Source of the DNA: Actinoplanes siamensis | GTDB lineage: Bacteria; Actinomycetota; Actinomycetes; Mycobacteriales; Micromonosporaceae | Direction: 5' to 3' | Assembly: GCF_016862395.1 (NCBI RefSeq) | Contig: NZ_BOMW01000004.1 | Span: 62,001 to 126,000 of the forward strand | Length of the DNA: 64,000 bases | Shown here: piece by piece, positions 39,301-48,603 of the stretch | Numbering within the stretch: position 1 is the first letter of the stretch | Layout of the letters: every line of letters starts with the position of its first letter | Notes under the pieces: generated by a model | The model's input: only the letters and a program-made list of their open reading frames with translations | Database searches by the model: none | Told to the model about the DNA's origin: nothing | Made by a program: the position numbers and the translations under genes

Positions 39301-39895
39301 ACTGGCCCAACCCATCGCCGGCCTGCTCGACCTCGTCGGGATGCGCCATAGAGGTCGGAACGTTTTCCGGACGGCGCAGGCACATTTGTCTGACGTTCCG
39401 CGGCATGATCACCGCCCCGCGGACTCATCGGATCTTGCTCGTCGTCACACCCGGCTCACCCTTGTGGAGCCGGTAAGTAAGCCGCAGGCAGGGCCCGACC
39501 GGCATACCAGGTCGGGATAGCCGGTACACCCATACCGTGATGAGATTTGGTTTCTGTATGTGCACGGTACCGGCCGCGTTGAAAGCGGCGAGACGAAGCG
39601 ATGCCCTCATGACAGTTTAGCAGTCGCCGGCCCTGCGACACCGGCCACGGCGGGTAACCTCACCCCAGGATCCAGCCAGCGGCACCCGCGGCGAACAGCC
39701 CCGAGCGGCGCGGCCACCGCGCCCACAAGGCCGCCCTCCACCTGTCCGCGTGCGCCAGCCTACGCGCGTGTCCAGAATTTGATCTAGGGCTGCTTCGGCA
39801 AGCGTAGGCGCATGACTTCGCACATCGGGCATGTATCGCCCCGATCTGGGTAGTTGGTCGCGGGATTCGCCCGGATGAACCGGCGAGGAGTGCCG
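39301..39895. other. gene-poor, lower-GC stretch
   Basis: About 590 bases with no convincing gene and locally more A/T (for example around 39540-39560 and 39770-39790). Small hairpins are visible: GGCTC/GAGCC near 39459-39477 and CCCGACC/GGTCGGG near 39497-39519. It lies between an alcohol-dehydrogenase fragment and the membrane gene at 39896 and may be a decayed gene region plus promoter. Confidence 0.45.
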
Positions 39896-41005
39896 ATGGC
39901 CACCAGTGAACAGCGTCGGTCGGAGATCGTTGTCGGGTTGGTGGCGACCCCGCCGGACTACCCGGCCCAGGTCGTCGTGCGGCTCGCCGCCGAGCTCGCC
40001 GACCGGCTGGCTGAGCGGGTGGACGCGGATGTGCTGTGGACGGTCCGGGAAGGCTGGGGCGAGGTGGCGCCGCGACGCGACGGCGGCGTCGACGCGCTGC
40101 TCGACGATCTTGCCCACCGGCGCGCCGAAGCCGGATGGGACGTCGCGATCTGCCTGACCGACCTGCCGCTGCACATCGGGCGGACGCCGCTGGTCGCGCA
40201 CGTCTCCACTCGACGCCGAGTCGCGGTGGTGTCGCTGCCCGCGCTGGGGCTGCGCCAGCTGCGTGCGGTCCGCGCAGCCGTCCCGGATCTCGTGAGCCGG
40301 CTGCTCACCGACATCTCCGACGACCGGGTGCCGGCGGCCGGCTGGGCACCGGCCGAGTTGTCCGGCCGGATTTCCGCCATCCGGCGCGTGGTCGGCGAGG
40401 CCGACGCCGGGGAACTGGGCTACCTGGCCCCGCGGTTGATCGGCCGGATGCGGCTGCTGACCGGGATGGTCCGGGCCAACCGCCCGGGGCGTGCCCTGCT
40501 GGGCCTGTCCAACCTGCTGGTCGGCGCGTTCGGCACGGCCGCTTTCGCGCTCACCACGAACACCATCTGGCAGATGGGCGACGCGCTCGGCGGGCTGCGC
40601 CTCACCGTGATCATGCTGCTCGGCCTGACCGCCCTGGTGACCTGGCTGATCGTCGCCCACGACCTGTGGGAGAAACCGGACCGGCGGACGCCGGCCGAGC
40701 TGGCCCGGCTGTTCAACGCGGGCACGGTCCTCACCCTCACCCTGGCCACCACGGTGTCCTACCTGGTGCTGTTCACCGGAACGGTCCTCGCCGCGGCGCT
40801 GCTGATCGACACGTCCGTGCTGGAGCAGACCCTGCAGCGGCCGGTCGGCTTTGCCGACTACTTGGTGCTCGCCTGGATCATCAGTTCGCTGGCCACCGTC
40901 GGCGGCACCATCGGCTCCGGACTGGAGGACGAGGACACCGTTCGGGCCGCGGCATACGGCTATCATCCCGAACCCGGCGGCTGGCAGGACCAGAAGGACA
41001 CGTAA
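39896..41005 (+). CDS. conserved actinobacterial membrane protein of unknown function
   Basis: A 369-residue protein with a soluble N-terminal half (about 1-190; IVVGLVATPPDYPAQVVVRLA, WDVAICLTDLPLHIG, RVAVVSLPALGLRQLR) and a C-terminal half with four to five transmembrane helices (from about 200). The N-terminal motif set is seen in a family often found near stress genes in actinomycetes but has no assigned role. The ATG at 39896 follows GAGGAG at five bases. Frame and composition are solid; function is not known. Confidence 0.7.
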   Translation: MATSEQRRSEIVVGLVATPPDYPAQVVVRLAAELADRLAERVDADVLWTVREGWGEVAPRRDGGVDALLDDLAHRRAEAGWDVAICLTDLPLHIGRTPLVAHVSTRRRVAVVSLPALGLRQLRAVRAAVPDLVSRLLTDISDDRVPAAGWAPAELSGRISAIRRVVGEADAGELGYLAPRLIGRMRLLTGMVRANRPGRALLGLSNLLVGAFGTAAFALTTNTIWQMGDALGGLRLTVIMLLGLTALVTWLIVAHDLWEKPDRRTPAELARLFNAGTVLTLTLATTVSYLVLFTGTVLAAALLIDTSVLEQTLQRPVGFADYLVLAWIISSLATVGGTIGSGLEDEDTVRAAAYGYHPEPGGWQDQKDT

Positions 41006-41042
41006 GTGCCACCCCGGTGCCACCAGGCAGATCCGGTCGGCG

Positions 41043-41170
41043 TCACGGCTTGAGCACGGTCTTCTCGTAATTGTCTGCTTGCTCTTCAAGATCTCGGAGC
41101 CGCGCTCCGCCTCGTTCAGCCTCAGCGTATGGGTGATGAGGGGTCGGGTCGAGCACCCGGGCGCCCGTCG
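41043..41170 (-). pseudogene. 3' fragment of a zinc alcohol dehydrogenase (copy B)
   Basis: The minus strand reads PLITHTLRLNEAERGSEILKSKQ and then, after one missing base, NYEKTVLKP followed by TGA at 41043-41045. This is again the C-terminus of a zinc-type alcohol dehydrogenase, related to but not identical with copy A at 39111-39300. No upstream catalytic part is recognisable. Confidence 0.65.
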
Positions 41171-41356
41171 AGCGAGCAGACCGCGAAGTCGTGGCCGGCG
41201 TGCCGGGCCGGCACGACCATCAACCTTGGCCCTCACCTTCCAGCACGCCGGGCAGATCTTCACGGCGCGTACGGTCGGCGGTGACTCGTCGTCGATTCAC
41301 CTCCGCCAGGTGAGCCGACTTCACCTCGGGCCTCCGTAGCGTCGGCGGTGATGCAG

Positions 41357-41392
41357 AAAGAGGGAGGTAGCCACAAAGAGGGAGGTAGCCCA
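41357..41392 (+). repeat. duplicated ribosome-binding site before the DUF2267 gene
   Basis: AAAGAGGGAGGTAGCC occurs twice, 18 bases apart. Only the second copy is correctly spaced for the ATG at 41395; the first has no start codon downstream at usual distance. Confidence 0.8.
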
Positions 41393-41394
41393 CG

Positions 41395-41781
41395 ATGGCG
41401 GAACTAGCATTCATCGACAAGGTGGCCGAGCGGGCCGGTGTGCCCGACGAGACCGCCCGGTTGCTCACGAAGGGCACTCTGCTGACCCTCGCGGCCCGGA
41501 TCAGCGGCGGTGAGGCCCACGATCTGGCCGAACGCGTACCGGACGAGCTCCGCCCCTACCTGATCAAGCCGACCGAGCCGGCCGAGTCGTTTTCCTACGA
41601 CGAGTTCATGCGCCGTGTCGCCGAATACGCCGGGGTGGACCGGCCGACCGCCGAGCGCGGCGTGGCGGCAGTGCTGTCGGCACTGCACGAGACGGTGGGA
41701 CACAAGGAGTTCACCGACGCGACGGCCCAGCTGCCGAGGGAGTTCGGCGAGCTGGTGGCGACCGCGTCAGCGGTGCGCTGA
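41395..41781 (+). CDS. DUF2267 protein
   Basis: A 128-residue all-alpha DUF2267 protein: two related helical halves, FIDKVAERAGV...ETARLLTKGTLLTLAARISGG and FMRRVAEYAGVDRPTAERGVAAVL, ending QLPREFGEL. The family is frequent beside stress, gas-vesicle and BON genes in actinobacteria; its biochemical role is unknown. The start has a duplicated GGGAGG ribosome-binding site upstream. It is convergent with the ComB-like gene. Confidence 0.9.
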   Translation: MAELAFIDKVAERAGVPDETARLLTKGTLLTLAARISGGEAHDLAERVPDELRPYLIKPTEPAESFSYDEFMRRVAEYAGVDRPTAERGVAAVLSALHETVGHKEFTDATAQLPREFGELVATASAVR

Positions 41782-41946
41782 ACGGGTCCGCGCGGGCATG
41801 TCGCCCGACGGGTCGTCGCCCGGCCTGCTCGCTCTGGCCGGGGGGCGCCTGTCGGCCTCCATGGTTCGGGCAGGCCGGTACCCGCCGCCTTCCACGCCCA
41901 AGCCCATGGTCACCCGGACGAGACGGCCGGAGCGTCGTCGAACCGA

Positions 41947-42699
41947 CTACCTGCCCTGGCTCGGACGGAAGCTGTCGCCGGACAGGATCGGCACGACGTC
42001 GCTCATGTCAAGCTCCGCCGCGACCTCCACGTCCTGCTGATAACCCGCTTCGACAAGTTCCCGGCCGCCGACGCAGTCGAGCAGCGCCGCGCGGACGTCC
42101 ACCGCGACGTGCCGGTACGCGGCCGCTGCGGCCTCGGCCTCCGGTGAGACTCCGGTGACACCCTGATCTGTCAGGCCTTGAACGTACGCTCCGGCGCCCC
42201 ACAGATCCTCCACGGCTGGGCGCAGGGAACCGTCGGGCCAGCGCTCGCCGGCCGCGATCACGGCCACCGCCGCTGTGTCCGACAACTGCCGCGTTGTCCA
42301 CCGCGCAGCCGCCGCCGCATTGCGCAGCGACACGCCGATCACGATCGAGCCGGCCTCCGCCAGGCGGCGAGCGATGGTGGAACCGTTCGGCGACGGCAGC
42401 ACCAGCCGCTGAAGCTCTTGCGCGGCACGGATCGTCGACGGTGACAAGCTGACCGGCTGATCGGGGCTGACCTGAGAACGGCCGACCGCCAGCACCGCCT
42501 GGCGCCTCGCGGCGAACGCCGCGGCACGCTCGTCTCGCCATCGGTACGGGAAGACCTCGACGCCCCGATCCGCGGCGACGCTCAGGGCGGTGGTGAAGGA
42601 CAAGACGTCAACCACGGCGACGATTGACGCTCCCGGCCCGACGGCGTCCGCGCCCGACGGGCCCCAGTCGCATCGCATCCGATGCGCGGTCTGTGTCAT
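41947..42699 (-). CDS. ComB-like 2-phosphosulfolactate phosphatase family protein
   Basis: A 250-residue member of the ComB family (2-phosphosulfolactate phosphatase of coenzyme M synthesis in archaea; role in actinobacteria unknown). Family marks are VDVLSFTTALSVA, AVGRSQ, LSPSTIRAAQEL, LPSPNGSTIA and the late VEDLWGAGAY. The start at 42699 (MTQTAHRMRCDWG) fits the family N-terminus; an ATG at 42723 is possible and neither has a strong ribosome-binding site. It is divergent from the aminoglycoside-phosphotransferase-like gene. Confidence 0.82.
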   Translation of the reverse strand: MTQTAHRMRCDWGPSGADAVGPGASIVAVVDVLSFTTALSVAADRGVEVFPYRWRDERAAAFAARRQAVLAVGRSQVSPDQPVSLSPSTIRAAQELQRLVLPSPNGSTIARRLAEAGSIVIGVSLRNAAAAARWTTRQLSDTAAVAVIAAGERWPDGSLRPAVEDLWGAGAYVQGLTDQGVTGVSPEAEAAAAAYRHVAVDVRAALLDCVGGRELVEAGYQQDVEVAAELDMSDVVPILSGDSFRPSQGR

Positions 42700-42814
42700 G
42701 GAACCGGCCATATTAATGATCATCTCAAATGGCGCCGCGGCGACTTCGGGTTTGGCCGGGCGGCGCGTGGCTCGTTGGATGTACTTGTTGTCCTGGTTGA
42801 CTGGCCGGATGCGG

Positions 42815-43795
42815 ATGGAAGAGATTCAGGGCATCGCGGAGGCGCTGGGTAGCAAGATCGTGGCGACCTCGGTGTTGGCGGGCGGCTTCTCTCACGAGAC
42901 GTGCCTGCTCACGCTTGCTGATGGGCGGGTCGTTGCGCGTTTCGGAGGAACAGACCCGGTGGTTGAGGCAGGGGTCATGGCCGCGGCCCGTCGGCATGTG
43001 CCGGTTCCGGACGTCTTGGTGGTCATGCCCGGTGGGGATGAGCTCGGACGACCCGCGATGGTCATCGAGTACGTGGATGGCGTTGTTCTGAGCAGGGTGC
43101 TCGCTCGAGGTGCCCTTGGTCGATCCGACGCCGATGAGTTGGGGGCCGAGGTAGGCAGGGTCGTCGCCGGGGTCGCTGCGGTCGAGTTCGACCGGCGAGG
43201 TTTCTTCGTTGACGCAGACCTCACCGTCAAGGAGGAACAGCCATGGTCACAGCAGCTCGTCGAGGCCGCCCAGAGCTGTATGGCCGCGGTCCCCGAGAGC
43301 CGCCTCGACGGCGTGACACGCCGTGCTTGGGTGCAGCTGTGCGAGGCCAGCGCGCCGGTGTTGGAGAGCGTCGACGATCACAGCCGGCTGGTGCATGCCG
43401 ACATCAACCCGAAGAACATCTTGGTTTCTCGAGTCGGCAGCGGTTGGCGGGTGGAGGCGCTGCTGGACTGGGAGTTCAGCTACTCGGGTTGCCCGTATGG
43501 CGATGCCGCGAACATGGTCCGCTTCGGAGCCGACTATCCCGAAGGCTTCCTGGAGGGCTTCCGTGCGGGCTTCGCAGAACACCAGCCTGCGAACCTGCCG
43601 CTTGTCGAAAGCTGGGCTCATACGGGCCGGGTCCTCGACATGTTCGCGTTGAGTGACCTCGTGACTCGCCCGGTGGGGCACGCGGTCGCCGACCAGGCCG
43701 CCGAGCAGATCCGGCTCTGGGTTCGGCACGGCGTTCCGGACCGGGATCAACTGCATCCGGCGGCCGCGGATGCCAGTCGGAGCGGGAGGCCGTGA
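42815..43795 (+). CDS. aminoglycoside phosphotransferase (APH) family kinase
   Basis: A 326-residue protein with the APH/kinase fold: N-lobe GGFSHETCLLTL and VVARFGG, the hinge VIEYVDGVVL, the catalytic loop LVHADINPKNILV (Brenner motif HxDxxxxN) and the DWE metal motif in ALLDWEFSYSG. Such enzymes phosphorylate small hydroxylated molecules or sugars; most are not resistance genes. Starts at 42779, 42809 and 42815 are all in frame; 42815 (MEEIQG) is taken, without a strong ribosome-binding site. It stands alone, divergent from the ComB-like gene. Confidence 0.8.
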   Translation: MEEIQGIAEALGSKIVATSVLAGGFSHETCLLTLADGRVVARFGGTDPVVEAGVMAAARRHVPVPDVLVVMPGGDELGRPAMVIEYVDGVVLSRVLARGALGRSDADELGAEVGRVVAGVAAVEFDRRGFFVDADLTVKEEQPWSQQLVEAAQSCMAAVPESRLDGVTRRAWVQLCEASAPVLESVDDHSRLVHADINPKNILVSRVGSGWRVEALLDWEFSYSGCPYGDAANMVRFGADYPEGFLEGFRAGFAEHQPANLPLVESWAHTGRVLDMFALSDLVTRPVGHAVADQAAEQIRLWVRHGVPDRDQLHPAAADASRSGRP

Positions 43796-43799
43796 ACCT

Positions 43800-44025
43800 T
43801 TACCACCCCTTCCCCGTTGCTCGTCCCGGCGGCCTCGACCGATATCCCATCGGAATCCGTCGCCGGCCCTGTGCTGGCCGAGGAAGGCGAACTCCGTGCC
43901 GGCGGCGGCGAGGCCTCCGCACCGGGTGATGGCGTCGCCGACGACGGCCCGGACACCGTCCGAGTCGAGCTCGACCACGGCGAAGTTGGGATACGCGCAA
44001 GCATGGATCCGCTCACGGCCGATAT
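43800..44025 (-). pseudogene. possible remnant of an unknown gene
   Basis: In the gap between the APH-like and GGDEF genes, one minus-strand frame reads a protein-like stretch (YPNFAVVELDSDGVRAVV, then GDGFRWDIG) with no start codon and no matching continuation. It overlaps the GGDEF stop region slightly. It may be the C-terminal fragment of an enzyme with a beta-sandwich tail. The family is not recognised. Confidence 0.25.
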
Positions 44026-46083
44026 TCAGTGTGCAGCAGTCGCCCAGGCGGCCGGCGCCATGGCCGTCGCGGGCCGCGGCTGCGCGCGGTTCGCCAGCAC
44101 GTCGGCGAACACCTCGACCACGACGGGGTCGAACTGGGTGCCGGCGCAGTCCCGCAGTTCGGCGATGGCCGCGTCCACGCTGCGCGCCGCCCGGTGCGGC
44201 CGCCCGGAAACCATGGCGCCGAAGGCATCGCACACCGCGATGATCCGTGCTCCCAGCGGAATGTCCTCGCCCGCCAGACCGTCCGGATATCCCGTCCCGT
44301 CGAATCGCTCGTGGCTGGCACGTACCAGACGGGCGGCCCGCTGCAGTGCGGGCGCCGCGCCGATGATGCGTTCGCCGACGACGCTGTGGTTGCGCACCGA
44401 GGCCCACTCCTCATCGGTGAGCGGTCCGGGCTTGCGGAGGATGGCATCCGGGATGGCGATCTTGCCGAGGTCGTGGAGCGCCGCGGCCTCGATCAGGGCG
44501 GCGAGTTCGTCCGCGGGCAGATCCATCGCCTCGCCGACCGCTTTGGCGTGCCTGGCCACCGCGTCGAGGTGCCCGCTGAGGTCCGGCCGGCTCTCCAGCA
44601 GGACCCGCCGAAGCACGTCGCTCGTCTGCTGGCCGGGTGACGGGCGGCGACTCGACTTGTTGCCGTACATCCGCTGGTCGGCGATGCGCATGGCGACGTC
44701 GCGCCGGTCGGCTTCGCGGGGCAGGACGATCGAGCCGTACGAGCAGCCGACGGTGAAGCCCTCACCGGTTTCGGTCAGAGCGCCGGCGGCCTCGGCCAGG
44801 AAGGCGAAGGCCTCGTCGTCCGCCGCGTCGATCAGCACGCAGAACTCGTCACCGCCGAGCCGGTAGCTCAGGCCCCGCCCGCGCATCGCCAGCCGCAGTT
44901 TCTCGCCGAGGCGTTGCAGCAGGTCGTCGCCGGCCAGGTGGCCGAACGTGTCGTTGTAGTACTTGAAACCGTCGAGATCGAAAAAGGCGAGGATGTACGA
45001 CCTGTCGTCTTCCTTGGCCCGGGCGAACGCCCGGTCGAGGTCGTCGACCAGCTGGCGCCTGTTCGCCAGACCGGTCAGCGCGTCGGTCAGCGCCTCACTG
45101 CGGCTGGCCGCCAGCATCTTCAGATTGTCGCCGAACGTGCGGGCGAGCCGGACGATGAGGGCAACCAGGCAGCTGGCCGCCAAGACGACGCAGAACGTGT
45201 TGATCGGCCGGTAGTTGGCCGACACCAGCAGAGCCAGGGCGACCACCGCGAACCCGATCGGCGGCGCGATGGTCCACCGGCCGGCCGACCGCTGGACGCG
45301 GTCGGCGCGGCTAGGTCGCCACGCCCCCCAGGCGAAGATCATCGCTCCCCAGGGCCACAACACCGTGGTGATCGTGTAAAGCGCGACGGTGACCAGGTTC
45401 GAGTCGCCGACCTCAGCGAAGAAGATGACGTCGGCGGTCAGGAAGAGACCCATGCCCGCCGCAATGGGCCACCATGTCCGGACCCCGGACGCGATCATCG
45501 CGGCGCCGATCAGGCCGATCAGGCTCAGGTCCGCGATCGGAAAGGCCAGAGTTACGGCGACCGCGAAGGCGCCCTGTCCCATCGAGGCCAGCACCGGCGG
45601 GAAGACCACCGCCGCGCCGACCGCGGTCAGACTGAGGGCGCCGATGACGCCGTCCAGCCACGCCCGGCGACCGCCGTCACCGGCCCGTCCGCGCAGCAGG
45701 AGCACGAGTCCGGCGGACGCCCCGACGAAGAACAGCAGAAAGCCGAGTTCGGCGAAGGACGGGTACGGCGGATCGTCGGACGGGTAGATCGCGACGGAAT
45801 AGTAGACCTGCCCGATCGTCCAGGACGTCAGGCCCGCGGTCAGAGCGATCCACGCCGCCCGCTCCTCGGCACGGAGGACACACCGCGCCAGCATGATCAC
45901 ACAAGGACCCACCAGGAACAGATCGTAGATCCAGCGCGCGAAGAATTCGGTCACGTCCGGGCCGCCGAACGACGTGAACGCCTGGATCTCGTACACGACC
46001 GTGAGGGCGACCATGACTCCGAGAGACAGCGCGACGGGACGCGGAGTCAGCGCACGGCGGCTCGGGACGGCACGACGGATCAT
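44026..46083 (-). CDS. membrane GGDEF and HD-GYP domain c-di-GMP protein
   Basis: This 685-residue protein has about nine or ten N-terminal transmembrane helices (1-300), a GGDEF domain (about 330-490; intact YRLGGDEF active site) and an HD-GYP domain (about 500-660; HDLGKIAIPD, RNHSVVGERII, SHERFDGTGYPDG). It thus carries both a cyclase and a phosphodiesterase module for c-di-GMP and may be bifunctional, switched by a membrane-sensed signal. The ATG at 46083 is preceded by AGGGGG. It is divergent from the GH44 gene. Confidence 0.92.
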   Translation of the reverse strand: MIRRAVPSRRALTPRPVALSLGVMVALTVVYEIQAFTSFGGPDVTEFFARWIYDLFLVGPCVIMLARCVLRAEERAAWIALTAGLTSWTIGQVYYSVAIYPSDDPPYPSFAELGFLLFFVGASAGLVLLLRGRAGDGGRRAWLDGVIGALSLTAVGAAVVFPPVLASMGQGAFAVAVTLAFPIADLSLIGLIGAAMIASGVRTWWPIAAGMGLFLTADVIFFAEVGDSNLVTVALYTITTVLWPWGAMIFAWGAWRPSRADRVQRSAGRWTIAPPIGFAVVALALLVSANYRPINTFCVVLAASCLVALIVRLARTFGDNLKMLAASRSEALTDALTGLANRRQLVDDLDRAFARAKEDDRSYILAFFDLDGFKYYNDTFGHLAGDDLLQRLGEKLRLAMRGRGLSYRLGGDEFCVLIDAADDEAFAFLAEAAGALTETGEGFTVGCSYGSIVLPREADRRDVAMRIADQRMYGNKSSRRPSPGQQTSDVLRRVLLESRPDLSGHLDAVARHAKAVGEAMDLPADELAALIEAAALHDLGKIAIPDAILRKPGPLTDEEWASVRNHSVVGERIIGAAPALQRAARLVRASHERFDGTGYPDGLAGEDIPLGARIIAVCDAFGAMVSGRPHRAARSVDAAIAELRDCAGTQFDPVVVEVFADVLANRAQPRPATAMAPAAWATAAH

Positions 46084-46230
46084 GGGCCCCCTATCGGGCG
46101 GTCCCGGCCCGGACTGAGCATCCTGCGCCGTGCGGCATGACCTGTGCCGGATCCTTGACTGCTCCGAGATATCCAGGGAAGCTGACATTTCGATAAGCAT
46201 CAATGGATTGTCCGGCGCTGGAGGTTTGTG

Positions 46231-47880
46231 ATGAGTGCTCGACGGTGGGGGATGCTGCGGTCGGGCATGACCATCGGGGTAGCCATGTCGGTCGTAGCGG
46301 CAGGGCTGACCACCCAGGCCGCCGCGACGCCGGCCGTGGCGGCCACCGGGCTCACGTTGTCCGTCGACGTGTCCGCCGCCCGGCACGCGATCAGTCCCGA
46401 CATCTACGGGTTGAACGGCGCCGATCCGGCCTTCGCTGCCGAGATCGGCATGCCGGTGGCGCGCTGGGGTGGCAACGCGAGCAGCCGCTACAACTTCAAG
46501 AACCACACCTACAACACCGGCAGCGACTGGTACTTCGAGAACATCGTCGCCGGGGTCGGGAACACACTCGAATCGTTCGTCACGATCAACCGGAACCGCG
46601 GCACCAAGCAGATCGTCACCGTTCCCATGATCGGCTGGGTGGCGAAGGATTCACCTTCGTCGCACCCGTTCGCCTGCGGTTTCCCGGCGACCCGCTTCCC
46701 CGCGCAGGACGGGTTCGACCCGTGGGACGCGAACTGCGGCAACGGCAAGCTCGACGGCACGGACATCACTGGAGCCGACCCCACGGACACCTCGATCCCG
46801 GCGGACGCGTCGTTCGCCGGCGAGATGGCTTCGTACCTGGTGAGCCGGTTCGGCACGGCGGCGCGGGGTGGCGTCCGGATCTACGAGCTCGACAACGAGC
46901 CGGTGCTGTGGAGCTCCACGCACCGCGACGTGCACCCCCAAGCGGTGACATACGACGAGCTGGGCAGCAAGGGCACGGCCACCGCCGCGGCCATCAAGGC
47001 GGCCGATCCCGGCGCGGCCGTGCTCGGCCCGTCGGGCTGGGGCTACTGCGAATGGGTGGCGTCCGGGTCGGACGGGTGTGCGCCGGGTGCCGACGCCGCC
47101 GCGCACGGCGGGCTCAACCTCTCCCAGTGGTACCTGAAGAACATGAAGGACTTCGGCGACGCCCACGGCGGTAGGCGTTTCCTGAACTACTTCGACCAGC
47201 ACTATTACCCGCAGATCAGTGGCGGCAAGGACCCGGAGGCGAACGCGCTGCGGCTGCGGTCCACCCGTTCGCTGTGGGATCCCACGTACGTCGAGGAGTC
47301 GTGGATCGGTCCCAGTGGCGTCAACGCGCCGCCGCTGCAGTTCATCCGCACGATGAAGGCGTGGGTCGCTCAGTACTACCCCGGCACGAAGGTCGCCATC
47401 ACCGAGTACAACTGGGGCGCGCTGGACGACATCAACGGCGCGTTGGCGCAGGCCGACGTCCTCGGAGTCTTCGGGCGTGAGGGCCTGGACCTCGCGACCA
47501 TGTGGGGCGAGCCGCAGCCGACGCAACCCGGCGCCTACTCGTTCCGCATGTACCGCAACTACGACGGTGCGGGGAGCCGGTTCGGCGACGTGAGCGTCTC
47601 GGCAACCAGCAGTGACCAGGGGCAACTCGCGTTGTACGCCGCCCAGCGCTCGTCCGACAAGGCGCTGACTCTCATGATCGTAAACAAGACCGGCGACAAC
47701 CTGACGTCGTCCCTGTCAATAGCAGGTTTCCGCGGCAGGGGAACGGCGCAGCGTTACACCTACAGCACAGCCGATCTCACTTCCATAGTACGCAACGACG
47801 ACCTCGCAACGACGCAGCCCAGCATCAACGCGACATACCCGGCGAACTCCATCACCTTGCTGGTCCTGCCGCGACGCTGA
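46231..47880 (+). CDS. secreted glycoside hydrolase family 44 (endoglucanase/xyloglucanase)
   Basis: A 549-residue secreted protein with a signal peptide (about 1-38, cut near AAAT/AVAA). The GH44 catalytic barrel follows: IYGLNGADPAFAAEIGMPVARWGGN, YELDNEPVLW (acid/base Glu) and KVAITEYNWGALDD (nucleophile Glu), then a C-terminal beta-sandwich ending SITLLVLPRR. GH44 enzymes cut cellulose, xyloglucan and related beta-1,4-glucans. No binding module is attached. The ATG at 46231 is favoured over a GTG at 46228 because GGAGG is then six bases away. Confidence 0.92.
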   Translation: MSARRWGMLRSGMTIGVAMSVVAAGLTTQAAATPAVAATGLTLSVDVSAARHAISPDIYGLNGADPAFAAEIGMPVARWGGNASSRYNFKNHTYNTGSDWYFENIVAGVGNTLESFVTINRNRGTKQIVTVPMIGWVAKDSPSSHPFACGFPATRFPAQDGFDPWDANCGNGKLDGTDITGADPTDTSIPADASFAGEMASYLVSRFGTAARGGVRIYELDNEPVLWSSTHRDVHPQAVTYDELGSKGTATAAAIKAADPGAAVLGPSGWGYCEWVASGSDGCAPGADAAAHGGLNLSQWYLKNMKDFGDAHGGRRFLNYFDQHYYPQISGGKDPEANALRLRSTRSLWDPTYVEESWIGPSGVNAPPLQFIRTMKAWVAQYYPGTKVAITEYNWGALDDINGALAQADVLGVFGREGLDLATMWGEPQPTQPGAYSFRMYRNYDGAGSRFGDVSVSATSSDQGQLALYAAQRSSDKALTLMIVNKTGDNLTSSLSIAGFRGRGTAQRYTYSTADLTSIVRNDDLATTQPSINATYPANSITLLVLPRR

Positions 47881-48603
47881 CGCCGACGCATCTTCGGTGC
47901 TCAGTGGACGGGTTCGGGCGCTTCCCCGCCACCTTCGCCTCCACAGTGGCCATCCACTCCGCGAATCGCCGGTTCAGGCCCTGCTGCCGGACTACGCGAC
48001 CGCCCTGACGGCGCACCAGTGTCGGCCGAGCCGACCTCCCCGCCACTCCCCTTGCCGAGCTGTCTCCCAGCGGTCGCTCCCTTATCGTTCCGGTCGGCGA
48101 CGCCCGCCGCAGGTTTTCTACGCCGGGCGCGAGGAAGCTGTCGCGGCCTACCAGGCCGTCGCCGAAAGGATCGTGGAGCTGCCGGTCCCCGAGGCGATCG
48201 CCTACATCGACGAAAACCTCCGTGGGGTAGAGCGCTACTTGCTGCGGCTGTACCCAGGACGTCCCGGACGGGAATCGTGACCGGCAGTCGGCCCCGGCCG
48301 TGGCCAACCGGTTGATCGCGACCACCGGCGCACTGTTGCTCGCCACCGACTTCCTGCCGTGGCACCGCGTGCGCTGGCGTGTGCCAGGGCGGCGCGGCCC
48401 ACGCCTCGGCCGCCAACGACCAGGGCATCCACGCCGTCGCGGTGCCGATCAGGTAGCACCGGGCCGCGGCGCGGCTCCCGATTCCGGGGAACCACGCTGG
48501 AACCGTACCGAAGAATCCATCTAATGCGGGAATTCAGGAATATTTGCCCGCAGATGGGGAAGGTGCCCCGCGCCGGTACCGGCCGACGAGGGGCGCGTGC
48601 TTC
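47881..48603. other. region with decayed gene fragments
   Basis: No intact gene is seen in 720 bases. One plus-strand frame at about 48118-48280 reads protein-like REEAVAAYQAVAERIVELP then AIAYIDENLRGVERYLL with a stop at 48278-48280 but no start. A second fragment at 48300-48456 is described separately. The rest has no recognisable content. The promoter of the hybrid kinase at 48604 must lie in the last part. Confidence 0.4.
48300..48456 (+). pseudogene. frameshifted small secreted protein
   Basis: A GTG at 48300 opens MANRLIATTGALLLAT, a signal-peptide-like start. About 20 codons later the reading must shift one base to continue as ACAGVCQGGAAHASAANDQG and IHAVAVPIR with a TAG at 48454-48456. 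Together these resemble a small secreted protein broken by one frameshift. Family unknown. Confidence 0.35.
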
